Part shown: piece by piece, positions 24,809 to 33,105 of the stretch
Layout of the letters: the number at the start of each line of letters is the position of its first letter
Numbering within the stretch: the stretch's first letter is position 1
Origin: Hyphococcus sp.
GTDB lineage: Bacteria > Pseudomonadota > Alphaproteobacteria > Caulobacterales > Parvularculaceae
DNA: 45,122 nt
NCBI GenBank assembly: GCA_021776245.1
Contig: JAJFGF010000015.1
Span: 1 to 45,122 of the forward strand
Direction of reading: 5' to 3'
Notes under the pieces: model-generated
The model's database searches: none
The model's input: only the letters and a program-made list of their open reading frames with translations
What the model was told of the DNA's origin: nothing
Made by a program: the position numbers and the translations under genes

Positions 24809-24831
24809 AAAAAAAGGAATTTCAATATCCT

Positions 24832-25113
24832 GTGAAGAGATCTGAAAAAGATATCGAGCGGCTGAAGGGTAAATTGGCGAAAGTTTCACACACCCTTAAA
24901 AAGGTCTGCGTACTTATCGAACAAGACGCAGATCCAATTGAGATTCTGAGCCTAACACACCGGGTCCACAATGCGCTTCGATCTATCCAAGGCGCTCTTA
25001 TTGAAAGTGAAAACCAGCTTTGTATCGAGGAGGTCCTCAAGATGAAGAGCGCCCCGTCAATCCTTAGACGCCTCAAAGAGCATCGCGAGCTCCTCGTTCG
25101 ATACGGTCGCTAG
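24832..25113 (+). CDS. CsoR/FrmR-like small helical protein lacking the usual copper ligands
   Basis: A 93-residue all-helical protein. The run IERLKGKLAKVSHTLKKV, then DADPIEILSLTHRVHNALRSI, follows the pattern of the CsoR/RcnR/FrmR (DUF156) repressors. In copper-sensing CsoR the ligands are a Cys in the (R)YCIDIL segment and an H-x3-C in the next helix. Here the first position is DPIEIL with no Cys, and H-x3-C reads E-x3-C (ENQLC). It could sense something else or be a partner protein. The start is a GTG at 24832 with AAGGAA about 11 bases upstream. Family assignment is moderate. Confidence 0.5.
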   Translation: MKRSEKDIERLKGKLAKVSHTLKKVCVLIEQDADPIEILSLTHRVHNALRSIQGALIESENQLCIEEVLKMKSAPSILRRLKEHRELLVRYGR

Positions 25114-25161
25114 ATTTTATCGACGTCTTTCCTGGAATGATATTTTTCGGTGCATTTGCCC

Positions 25162-25192
25162 TTGACCTTCCAGTAACTGGAAACCCTATCTT
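25162..25192 (+). promoter_or_regulatory. CueR/MerR-type promoter with 19-base spacer
   Basis: TTGACC (25162-25167) and TATCTT (25187-25192) are separated by 19 bases, the overlong spacing that MerR-family activators correct by twisting DNA. The spacer contains the dyad TTCCAG-TAA-CTGGAA. It lies 87 bases upstream of cueR and points toward cueR and the ATPase gene, so CueR probably controls both. Confidence 0.75.
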
Positions 25193-25278
25193 CTCTCATG
25201 TAACCGCAAAACCGGTGGTATTTGGTGCTGTAAAACGTTCGATACTGACGACCCGCGGATAAAGTCAGGAGACAAGCG

Positions 25279-25674
25279 ATGAACATCGGCCAAGCGGCGG
25301 CGCTTTCAGGACTGCCTGCGAAAACCATCCGATATTACGAAGGGGCGCAGGTGGCGCCTTTGCCGGCGCGTACAGGGGCGGGCTATCGCGACTATAGCGA
25401 AAACGACGTTCATCTCCTGCGGTTTATTCACACGGCGCGCCGGCATGGGTTTTCTCTGGAAGAGTGCCGCGAGCTTATCTCGCTTTATACTGATCCGAAT
25501 CGGTCAAGTAGCGATGTAAAAGCAATTGCCGAGCAGAAGATCACAGAAATCGATCGAAAATTGAAAGACCTGCGATCAATGCGCCAAACCCTCTCGACAT
25601 TGGTCAAACAATGCCACGGCGATCAACGCCCGGATTGTCCAATCCTTAAAGGCCTGGCGCAGGATGTGAAATGA
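25279..25674 (+). CDS. cueR: CueR-like MerR-family copper-responsive activator
   Basis: A 131-residue regulator. The N-terminal MerR helix-turn-helix ([20 protein letters not shown]) is followed by a dimerisation helix. C112 and C120 in [13 protein letters not shown] match the two cysteines that bind a single Cu(I) or Ag(I) in E. coli CueR, at the same numbers. The ATG has AGGAG eight to nine bases upstream. It is transcribed from a 19-base-spacer promoter at 25162 together with the downstream P-type ATPase gene, 22 bases away. Confidence 0.92.
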   Translation: MNIGQAAALSGLPAKTIRYYEGAQVAPLPARTGAGYRDYSENDVHLLRFIHTARRHGFSLEECRELISLYTDPNRSSSDVKAIAEQKITEIDRKLKDLRSMRQTLSTLVKQCHGDQRPDCPILKGLAQDVK

Positions 25675-25696
25675 TGGACATAAGGAAAACACAGAT

Positions 25697-28057
25697 ATGA
25701 CCTCGCACACTCATACTCGTCATGGTGATACTTTGCCGTTGTCGACGACGGACGATGCTCCTTTGAGTGACAAGGATCCGGTCTGCGGCATGGACGTTGA
25801 TCCGCATACGAGCAACCATCGCGCCCGCTATCAGGATGCGCCATATTATTTTTGTAGCGCCCATTGCCAGGAAAAATTCACGGCCGATCCGGAAGCTTAT
25901 CTGTCAGACGACCGCAAAAAAGCTACGGCGGCGCCGGCAGGCGCATCTTACACATGCCCCATGCATCCGGAAATCGTGAAAGATGGTCCGGGCGACTGCC
26001 CGATCTGCGGCATGGCTCTTGAGCCTATGGACGTAACCGTCCAAGATGGGCCGAGCGTAGAATTCCTCGATATGCGCCGGCGGTTCTGGATCGGACTGGT
26101 GCTGGCGCTGCCGGTTTTATTCCTTGAGATGGGCGCACATTTACCCGGCATCGGATTACACCGCTTTATATCGGTACAACAATCAAACTGGGTTCAACTC
26201 GCGCTCGCGACACCCGTTGTTTTGTGGAGCGGCTGGCCGTTTTTTCAGCGCGGATGGGCGTCGTTGGTCTCCCGTCATCTTAACATGTTTACGCTGATCG
26301 CTATGGGTGTCGGCGCCGCCTATCTTTACAGCGTTTTGGCCGCGCTGGCGCCCCACATTTTTCCCGGAGGTTTTCGCGATGAGAGCGGCGCCGTCGCTGT
26401 CTATTTTGAAGCCGCTGCGGTCATTACCGTTCTCGTTTTGCTGGGACAAGTGCTTGAGCTTCGCGCTCGCGAACAAACAGGCGCGGCGGTTCGCGCCCTG
26501 CTTGACCTCGCGCCCAAAACAGCACGGCGAATCCGTGATAATGGAGACGAAGAAGAAGTCGCGCTTGACCTCGTCGAAGTCGGCGATCGGCTGCGCGTCC
26601 GACCCGGCGATAAAATCCCCATCGACGGCGAAGTTCTGGAAGGGCGCAGCGCCGTTGATGAATCGATGATCACGGGCGAAGCCATGCCTGTCGAAAAATC
26701 GCCCGGCGATCGTGTCATCGGCGGCACCCAGAACGGCAGCGGATCATTTATCATGCGCGCAGACCATGTGGGCGCTGAGACGATGCTATCGCAGATCGTG
26801 AAGATGGTTGCCGAAGCCCAGCGTTCGCGAGCGCCTATCCAACGCCTTGCTGATGCGGTGTCGGGCTATTTCGTACCGGCAGTGATCGCCGTTGCCGTGC
26901 TGGCGTTTGGAATCTGGGCTGCGTTTGGACCCGAGCCAGCCCTCGCCTACGCGCTTGTCATCGCCGTTTCTGTACTGATTATAGCCTGCCCCTGTGCGCT
27001 CGGTCTGGCGACGCCGATGTCGATCATGGTCGGCGTCGGCCGCGGCGCCCAAGCCGGCGTTCTGATCAAAAACGCCGAAGCGCTTGAACGAATGGAGAAG
27101 GTCGATACGCTCGTTGTCGACAAAACAGGGACATTGACGGAAGGAAAACCAAAACTCTCAAAGCTCATTGCTGGCCCTGGATTTGACGACCAATCGCTGC
27201 TTCAACTCGCCGCCAGTCTCGAACGCGGCAGCGAGCACCCGCTTGCCGAAGCGATCGTGGCGGCGGCGGAAGATCAAGAACTTGCTCTCAGCGCTGCGGA
27301 AGACTTCGAAGCGGTAACTGGACAAGGCGTGAAAGGGGTGGTTGAGGGCCACAATGTCGCGCTCGGGAACAGACGGTTCATGGACGCCCTTGGCGTCGAG
27401 ACGTCAATGCTTGACGCGATGGCGGAAGAGCAACGCAAAGACGGCGCCACGGCGATGTATGTCGCCGTTGACTATGCGCTCGCCGGCGTCGTCGCCGTCG
27501 CCGATCCGATTAAGGCAACGACAATGCACGCGCTCGAAGAGCTTCGTCGCCAGAGCGTCAAGATCGTGATGCTCACCGGCGACAATGAAACAACCGCGGC
27601 GGCGGTCGCGCGCAAGCTTGGCATTAGCGATGTCCGCGCAGACGTGTTGCCGCAGGACAAAGGCGCAATAGTACAGAATTTAAAGGCGGACGGCCGCGTT
27701 GTCGCGATGGCCGGAGACGGGATTAATGACGCCCCGGCGCTGGCGTCCGCTGATATTGGCATCGCCATGGGCGCCGGATCCGATATCGCCATTGAAAGCG
27801 CCGGCGTGACGCTGATCAAGGGCGATCTCAACGGCATCGTCAGGGCGCGCAAGCTCAGCCGCGCGGTCATGCGCAACATTCGGCAGAATCTGTTTTTCGC
27901 CTTTGTCTACAACGCCGCTGGCATACCGGTCGCTGCGGGAGTTCTTTACCCCGTATTTGGGCTGCTCCTGAGCCCAATCCTGGCGGCCGCCGCCATGGCG
28001 TTTAGTTCGGTGTCGGTGATTGGGAACTCACTGAGATTGACCAATATCAAATTATAG
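25697..28057 (+). CDS. copA: Cu(I)-exporting P1B-type ATPase with YHS and heavy-metal-binding N-terminal domains
   Basis: A 786-residue inner-membrane pump that exports monovalent copper from the cytoplasm. In order: a His-rich start; a YHS domain (about residues 27-70, [10 protein letters not shown] and [10 protein letters not shown]); a short heavy-metal-binding domain (about 86-112, [10 protein letters not shown] and [12 protein letters not shown]); membrane helices; [10 protein letters not shown] in the actuator; the CPC ion site C431-P-C433 in [10 protein letters not shown]; the phosphorylated D475 in DKTGTLTEG; and [16 protein letters not shown]. It lacks the classic N-terminal HMA domain, the YHS and binding segments taking its place. 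Controlled with cueR. Confidence 0.94.
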   Translation: MTSHTHTRHGDTLPLSTTDDAPLSDKDPVCGMDVDPHTSNHRARYQDAPYYFCSAHCQEKFTADPEAYLSDDRKKATAAPAGASYTCPMHPEIVKDGPGDCPICGMALEPMDVTVQDGPSVEFLDMRRRFWIGLVLALPVLFLEMGAHLPGIGLHRFISVQQSNWVQLALATPVVLWSGWPFFQRGWASLVSRHLNMFTLIAMGVGAAYLYSVLAALAPHIFPGGFRDESGAVAVYFEAAAVITVLVLLGQVLELRAREQTGAAVRALLDLAPKTARRIRDNGDEEEVALDLVEVGDRLRVRPGDKIPIDGEVLEGRSAVDESMITGEAMPVEKSPGDRVIGGTQNGSGSFIMRADHVGAETMLSQIVKMVAEAQRSRAPIQRLADAVSGYFVPAVIAVAVLAFGIWAAFGPEPALAYALVIAVSVLIIACPCALGLATPMSIMVGVGRGAQAGVLIKNAEALERMEKVDTLVVDKTGTLTEGKPKLSKLIAGPGFDDQSLLQLAASLERGSEHPLAEAIVAAAEDQELALSAAEDFEAVTGQGVKGVVEGHNVALGNRRFMDALGVETSMLDAMAEEQRKDGATAMYVAVDYALAGVVAVADPIKATTMHALEELRRQSVKIVMLTGDNETTAAAVARKLGISDVRADVLPQDKGAIVQNLKADGRVVAMAGDGINDAPALASADIGIAMGAGSDIAIESAGVTLIKGDLNGIVRARKLSRAVMRNIRQNLFFAFVYNAAGIPVAAGVLYPVFGLLLSPILAAAAMAFSSVSVIGNSLRLTNIKL

Positions 28058-28175
28058 CCGCCAAAACGGCATAGAGTGATGACCCGATGAGCATAATCGG
28101 CTAGACATCTGGTCCAGCGAGGGTGGCGCGCTTCTGGCGCGTATATTCCCGCACAGGCACTGGAGATGTGGCGTT

Positions 28176-28475
28176 ATGTCGAGACTTGACAGGATATTGC
28201 GGCGATACAAGGAGCGCACGACGTGCGAACCCTCGGAACCGGTAGAATTAAAGGTGATGGCGCGCATCCGCGCCCGAGCGGCCACGTCGCCTGCCGCACT
28301 TATGGCCATGCCCGTCTTCCGGCCGGCGGCTATGGCCGTCGCCATGTTAATGGGCGTCATGACCGTTGGACTGGTTCCCACGGCAACATCATCAGCGTCG
28401 CCTGTTTCAGACCTGTCTGTGTTCGCGCCGGATGCGCCGCATCTTCCATCGACATGGCTTGGCCGGACAAAATGA
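28176..28475 (+). CDS. CnrY-like membrane-anchored anti-sigma factor
   Basis: A 99-residue protein with a basic, helical N-terminal half (MSRLDRILRRYKER, VELKVMARIRAR), one membrane segment (about residues 47-70, FRPAAMAVAMLMGVMTVGLV) and a short periplasmic tail ending HLPSTWLGRTK. Size, topology and gene order match CnrY/NccY, which hold the ECF sigma factor at the membrane until the CnrX sensor binds metal. Sequence conservation in this family is low, so the call rests mostly on layout. Its stop overlaps the next start (ATGA). The preceding ATPase gene ends 118 bases upstream. Confidence 0.65.
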   Translation: MSRLDRILRRYKERTTCEPSEPVELKVMARIRARAATSPAALMAMPVFRPAAMAVAMLMGVMTVGLVPTATSSASPVSDLSVFAPDAPHLPSTWLGRTK

Positions 28476-28915
28476 AATCAAAACTTGGCCCGCTGCTCGT
28501 GACATTGGCCCTGGTCGCGGGCGCTGGCGCTGGCGGCGCCTGGATCGGCGCGAGACTTCTGCAACCGCCGACATACACTCATGACGAATTTCACGATCGC
28601 CTATTCTCGGAGCTACAGCTATCGGCTGAACAACAGTCGCTAATGGATGCGGTTGAAGCGCGATACGCCGTTGAAAGCAAGATGCGCCGGGAGCGTCTTA
28701 CGGCGGCCAATCGCGTATTAGCGGATATCCTGGAGAGCGAGAACACTTATGACGCTGCGGTTGAGGCGGCGTTGGAAAATGTTCACACAACGATGTTCGA
28801 TTTACAGAAATCAACGATCCGCCATCTCTATGAGATGCGGGACATATTGAATGCTGAGCAAAAGGCAATATTCGATGGCTATGTCGCAGAAACGCTTCGA
28901 GAATTTTCGGATTGA
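28472..28915 (+). CDS. CnrX-like periplasmic metal sensor
   Basis: A 147-residue protein with an N-terminal membrane anchor (LLVTLALVAGAGAGGAWIGA) and a four-helix periplasmic domain. The metal ligands of CnrX (H-x3-H, E, and H-x3-M) are matched by H37 and H41, E62, and H118 and M122 (RHLYEMR). In Cupriavidus CnrX binds Ni or Co and releases the sigma factor through CnrY. Here the neighbours are copper genes, so the metal sensed is open. The gene overlaps the anti-sigma gene by four bases and the sigma gene by about 40. Confidence 0.75.
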   Translation: MKSKLGPLLVTLALVAGAGAGGAWIGARLLQPPTYTHDEFHDRLFSELQLSAEQQSLMDAVEARYAVESKMRRERLTAANRVLADILESENTYDAAVEAALENVHTTMFDLQKSTIRHLYEMRDILNAEQKAIFDGYVAETLREFSD

Positions 28916-29486
28916 CGGCGAGGCGAAATCCGATGCTGAATTGATGAGCGATGTCGCCGATAGTGATCACGGCGCATTCACCGAATTAATGTCGCGATAT
29001 AAAACACCGCTGTACCGCTTCATTCTGCGGTATGTCGGCTCACCCGCAGATGCTGAAGATCTCCTGCAGGACGCCTTCACAAGCATCTATTCAAAAGCTT
29101 CAAGCTATGACCCCGCATGGAAAGTATCGACCTGGATGTACAGGATAGCGCTGAACAAATGTCGCGATTACGGGCGCAAGCAACGGCTGCGAAAGTTTGT
29201 GTCGCTTGATCGCGGAAAGGACGACGATGACGACCCGTTTATTCCTGAGCCGGCGGACCACGGTCCTGATGTCGAAAGCATTATAGTCCATCGGCAAGAA
29301 CTACAGCGCCTGTCGGAGGCGATTGAATCTCTCCCGCACAAGATGCGCAGCGCCATAGTTCTTTACTCGATTGAAGGCCGCTCTCAGACCGAATGCTCAG
29401 AAATTCTCGGCGTATCGCGAAAAAGTGTGGAGATGCTCGTTTACCGGGCCCGCAAAACTCTTCGCGACCGGTGCGCGCTCAATTAG
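28875..29486 (+). CDS. CnrH-like ECF sigma-70 family RNA polymerase sigma factor
   Basis: A 203-residue ECF sigma factor. Region 2 is HGAFTELMSRYKTPLYRF with SPADAEDLLQDAF and WLYR-like STWMYRIALN; region 4 is LPHKMRSAIVLYSIEGRS, then ECSEILGVSRKSVEMLVYRAR. An acidic linker, KDDDDDPF, separates them. I chose the ATG at 28875 (AAAAGG upstream), which overlaps the sensor gene; an ATG six bases later is equally possible. It should be released from the CnrY-like anti-sigma factor by metal and then drive island promoters, probably including its own operon. Confidence 0.88.
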   Translation: MAMSQKRFENFRIDGEAKSDAELMSDVADSDHGAFTELMSRYKTPLYRFILRYVGSPADAEDLLQDAFTSIYSKASSYDPAWKVSTWMYRIALNKCRDYGRKQRLRKFVSLDRGKDDDDDPFIPEPADHGPDVESIIVHRQELQRLSEAIESLPHKMRSAIVLYSIEGRSQTECSEILGVSRKSVEMLVYRARKTLRDRCALN

Positions 29487-29672
29487 CCAGCCCGGGAGCC
29501 CGCGAGTTTTCTAGCCTCCGCCCGGGATCAGCGGTTTTGGCGATCAACCAGAATTAGCCCAGATCGGCCGCTCCAGGTCGTTTTGGCCCCGCAGCCCAAA
29601 AAATCAGATAATGGTTTCCGAGTTTTTGAGGGACAAGGCCTTGGGCCACGTATTGAACGTCACCGATTGAGG

Positions 29673-29703
29673 CCGCCCCTTCCGGGCGGGCGCACTGTTT
29701 TTT
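29673..29703 (+). terminator. Possible terminator between the sigma gene and the CusF-like gene
   Basis: CCGCCC (29673-29678) and GGGCGG (29684-29689) form a stem with a CTTCC loop. A run of six T follows eight bases later (29698-29703), a larger gap than usual. It ends only 15 bases before the next start codon, so it may be an attenuator. Confidence 0.35.
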
Positions 29704-29718
29704 CGCTAGGGATACAAC

Positions 29719-30297
29719 ATGACACGTTCATCAACCATTTTCGCCGATTTGGCCGCATTTGCACTCGCACTTTTGCCGGGTCTCGCCGCTGTTGTACTAA
29801 CCACGGCTTCGGCGCAGGCGGCAAACGCCGGTCAGGAAATGGACCACGGTCAAATGGATCATTCCAAAATAAGTGCTGCGAATGCCTGCGACATGCCTAT
29901 GGGCGAGGGCGTCATCAAAGCGCTTGATGTCAAGACGTCCACGGTCACTATCCTACACAAGCCGAAGGATTCGGTTGGCTTTGAAGAGATGGCCATGGAT
30001 TTCACCGTTTTGATACCCGTCGACCTCTCCGCCTTCGCCGTTGGCGAGCGCGTCCACTTTCTGTTGAAACTGGAGAAGGGCGAAAGTCACATTATCGCAG
30101 CGATGTGCTCGTTGGACATTGATGAAGGCGCTCACGAAGCTTGCATGGCGAAGATGCACGATGATGCGATGAAACTCGCCGCAGCTTCCATCGATCAGTG
30201 CGCTATGGAGGACATGAAGCCCGCCGAAGGTATGGATCATGAGGGCAAGGGAAAAATAGACGGCGAAGCCGAACAAGACCACGGTGGTCATCACTAA
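29719..30297 (+). CDS. CusF-domain periplasmic copper-binding protein with Phe in place of Trp
   Basis: A 192-residue secreted protein (signal peptide about residues 8-34). MDHGQMDHSK follows, then a CusF-like barrel from residue 62. The ligand set of CusF is H, W(+8), M(+11), M(+13); here H80, F88, M91 and M93 occupy these places, so the tryptophan that caps Cu(I) by a cation-pi contact is replaced by phenylalanine. The C-terminal 60 residues are extra and rich in Met, His, Cys and Asp (EACMAKMHDDAMK, DQCAMEDMKP, DHGGHH). Likely a periplasmic copper chaperone or store. An AGGGA site precedes the ATG. Confidence 0.78.
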   Translation: MTRSSTIFADLAAFALALLPGLAAVVLTTASAQAANAGQEMDHGQMDHSKISAANACDMPMGEGVIKALDVKTSTVTILHKPKDSVGFEEMAMDFTVLIPVDLSAFAVGERVHFLLKLEKGESHIIAAMCSLDIDEGAHEACMAKMHDDAMKLAAASIDQCAMEDMKPAEGMDHEGKGKIDGEAEQDHGGHH

Positions 30298-30368
30298 ATT
30301 ACAAAAGACGGCGCGCTAAAAAAACGTCGCGTAGGTCTCTGCCGTATCCTACCCGACGGAGTTGTATT

Positions 30369-32267
30369 ATGTTTACAAGACGAAAATTGTTGCGGGCTGG
30401 CGCTGCGGGCGGCCTTATAACGTCGGCAAGCGGCCTTCTCCCGGCCTGGGCGAAAAGCGCGGCCGCAGACAATACCGGGATATTCGAGCTCGCTGGAAAT
30501 TCGTTTGATCTCACGATCGGACACAGCAGGGTCGCCATAGGCGGCCATAGCGGCCACGCCGTCACCATCAATGGCACGCTGCCGGGGCCGCTTCTTCGGT
30601 TCCGCGAAGGCGAGAATCTGACGCTCCGTGTCCGGAACATGCTTGAGGAAGACACTTCAATCCATTGGCATGGCCTTCTGGTTCCCTTCTACATGGACGG
30701 CGTCCCCGGCGTTTCATTCCCCGGGATCAAGTCCGGAGATACCTTCACCTATGAATACGCCGTGCCGCAGAGCGGCACCTACTGGTATCATTCGCATTCA
30801 GGCCTTCAGGAGCAGAGCGGCCATTACGGCCCTATTATCATTGATCCCGCAGAACGCGATCCCGTGTCTTCCGACCGGGAGTACGTACTCGTCCTTTCTG
30901 ACTGGTCATTCAATCATCCACACCAAGTCTTTGCGAAACTCAAAAAGAACAATGACCTTTTCAACTTCCAGCAACGCACAATCGCAGATTTCATAAAGGA
31001 CGCCGGCGAGAACGGTCTTGGCGCGACGATTGAAGACCGCGCGATGTGGGGCCGGATGCGCATGTCGGCGACGGATATCTCCGACGTGACGGCCGCCGCC
31101 TATACTTATCTAATCAATGGTCATTCCACGACAGACAACTGGAACGCCATCTTCAATGTCGGCGAGCGCATACGCCTACGGATCATCAACGCGTCGGCGA
31201 TGACGATATTCAATTTTCGCATTCCCGGCTTGCCCATGACTATCGTTGCCGCTGACGGGCTCAATGTTCAACCTGTTGCAACAGACGAATTTCAGATTGG
31301 CGTCGCTGAAACCTATGATGTCATCGTCGAACCCAAGCGCGCCCGCCCCTTCCCGATCGTCGCGGAGGCGATCGACCGCTCCGGCCAAGTCGTTGCGACC
31401 TTCGCGCCGAAACCGGACATGCGCGCAACCGCGCCGTTGCTGCGAGAACGACCGATCCTCACCCACAAGGATATGGGCATGGCCATGGGCGGCATGGATC
31501 ACGGCGCCATGTCCGGCGGCGGTGAAATGTCCGCGCCAATGGATCATGTGGCGATGGGCCATGGATCGACGGCCGATGCGCAAACCGATGCAGCGCCAAA
31601 AACTGAAATGGCGAGCATGCGCGGGACAACCGGCATGTCAGATATGTCACACGATATGTCTGGCGGCGAGATGCAGGAACACAACCACAAAACCGGCTTT
31701 GGCGTCGATAATGTGGCGATGGCGCCGACTAACCGGCTCGATGAGCCTGGGCTCGGCCTCGAGAACGTGCCGCACAGGGCGCTGCGTTATTCGCAACTCA
31801 GAAGCCTTGAACCCAATCCCGACACGCGCTCGCCCGAACGGGAGATGGAAATCCATCTGACCGGCAATATGGAGCGATATATGTGGTCGCTGGACGGCGT
31901 AAAATTCTCCGCTGTCACCGAGCCGATCGTGTTCCATGAAGGCGAGCGATTGCGCGTCACCCTCGTCAACGACACCATGATGACGCACCCCATCCATTTG
32001 CACGGCATGTTTTTCGACCTCGTCGTCGATGAAAGCGATCACAAGCCGCGCAAGCACACGGTCAATGTCAAACCGGGCGAAAAGCTCTCCTTCGACGTCA
32101 CTGCGGACCATGTCGGCGATTGGGCCTTTCATTGCCATCTTCTTTTCCACATGCATGCCGGGATGATGCAGGTTGTTTCAGTACGCCCGCGAAGCGGCAT
32201 GGATCATGACCGGATGGATCCTCCGGACATGGACCACTCCAAGATGGATTATGGAGGGAAGCACTAG
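30369..32267 (+). CDS. copA: CopA/PcoA-type multicopper oxidase
   Basis: A 632-residue periplasmic oxidase with a twin-arginine signal (TRRKLLRAGAAGG). Copper ligands are clear: SIHWHGLLVPF, YWYHSHSGLQEQ, THPIHLHGMFFD and WAFHCHLLFHMHAGMMQ. Residues about 360-440 form a Met/His-rich insert (DMGMAMGGMDHGAMSGGG and similar), a feature of CopA proteins that bind several coppers. It is thought to oxidise Cu(I) to the less toxic Cu(II) and sequester copper. Folded export by Tat is expected. GGAG lies just upstream of the ATG. The TAG stop shares one base with the GTG start of copB, so the two are co-translated. Confidence 0.95.
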   Translation: MFTRRKLLRAGAAGGLITSASGLLPAWAKSAAADNTGIFELAGNSFDLTIGHSRVAIGGHSGHAVTINGTLPGPLLRFREGENLTLRVRNMLEEDTSIHWHGLLVPFYMDGVPGVSFPGIKSGDTFTYEYAVPQSGTYWYHSHSGLQEQSGHYGPIIIDPAERDPVSSDREYVLVLSDWSFNHPHQVFAKLKKNNDLFNFQQRTIADFIKDAGENGLGATIEDRAMWGRMRMSATDISDVTAAAYTYLINGHSTTDNWNAIFNVGERIRLRIINASAMTIFNFRIPGLPMTIVAADGLNVQPVATDEFQIGVAETYDVIVEPKRARPFPIVAEAIDRSGQVVATFAPKPDMRATAPLLRERPILTHKDMGMAMGGMDHGAMSGGGEMSAPMDHVAMGHGSTADAQTDAAPKTEMASMRGTTGMSDMSHDMSGGEMQEHNHKTGFGVDNVAMAPTNRLDEPGLGLENVPHRALRYSQLRSLEPNPDTRSPEREMEIHLTGNMERYMWSLDGVKFSAVTEPIVFHEGERLRVTLVNDTMMTHPIHLHGMFFDLVVDESDHKPRKHTVNVKPGEKLSFDVTADHVGDWAFHCHLLFHMHAGMMQVVSVRPRSGMDHDRMDPPDMDHSKMDYGGKH

Positions 32268-33091
32268 TGGCTCCCTCCATACACCTGGTTTCGGCCTGTA
32301 TTTTCGCGGTCACCGTTTTTGGTGGCGGCTCACAGAGTTTTGCTGAAGGTCCCGAAGATCCTGCTGACCCGCAACGCGGATGGTCAATGGCGGATAAATA
32401 TTGGGGCCCAGCCGCGATGGCCGAAGCGCGTAAGGCCGTTCAACAAGAACACGGCGCGAGCAATGCCTATTTCCTCCAGGCCGATCGCTTTGAGTCCAGA
32501 ACAAATGAAGGCGAGCCGCAGTTGTTGTGGGATGCGCAAGGTTGGTTTGGCGGCGACAAGAATAAACTCTGGCTCAAATCCGAAGGCGAATATTCATTTA
32601 ACGGCGACGAATTTGAAGACGCCGAAATTCAGGCGCTGTGGTCGCGGGCCTTCGCGCGATATTTCGATGTGCAGGCCGGCGTCCGCCACGACTTTGCGCC
32701 GGGCGATGATCGCACCTTTGGTGTCGTCGGCGTGCAGGGCCTCGCGCCCTATTGGTTCGAAGTCGATGCCGCCGCATTTGTGAGCGGCGATGGCGATATC
32801 TCAGCGCGGATTGAACTCGAATATGAATTGCTTCTGACGCAGCGCCTTATCCTTCAACCGCGTACGGAACTGAATTTCGCAATCCAGGACGTTCCCGAAA
32901 ATGGCGTCGGTTCAGGGCTTTCAACCGCGGAAATGGGTTTACGGCTTCGTTATGAGATTAAACGCCAGCTCGCACCTTACATTGGCGTTTCGTGGGAGCG
33001 CGCTGTCGGCGAGACCGCAGACTTTGTGCGCGCCGATGGCGAAGATCCGTCGAGCGTTTCATTTGTCGCCGGCTTGAGACTTTGGCTCTAG
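32267..33091 (+). CDS. copB: CopB/PcoB-type outer-membrane copper resistance protein
   Basis: A 274-residue beta-barrel protein with a signal peptide. Typical CopB stretches include WDAQGWFGGDKNKLWLKSEGE, seen from residue 89, VQAGVRHDFAPG and VGVQGLAPYWFEVDAAAF, and it ends in an aromatic-rich strand with a final Leu. It lacks the Met-rich N-terminal repeats of Pseudomonas CopB, so it is shorter. The GTG start at 32267 overlaps the copA stop by one base. CopB works with CopA in copper binding or export at the outer membrane. Confidence 0.92.
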   Translation: MAPSIHLVSACIFAVTVFGGGSQSFAEGPEDPADPQRGWSMADKYWGPAAMAEARKAVQQEHGASNAYFLQADRFESRTNEGEPQLLWDAQGWFGGDKNKLWLKSEGEYSFNGDEFEDAEIQALWSRAFARYFDVQAGVRHDFAPGDDRTFGVVGVQGLAPYWFEVDAAAFVSGDGDISARIELEYELLLTQRLILQPRTELNFAIQDVPENGVGSGLSTAEMGLRLRYEIKRQLAPYIGVSWERAVGETADFVRADGEDPSSVSFVAGLRLWL

Positions 33092-33105
33092 GGAGGAACA
33101 AAAAG

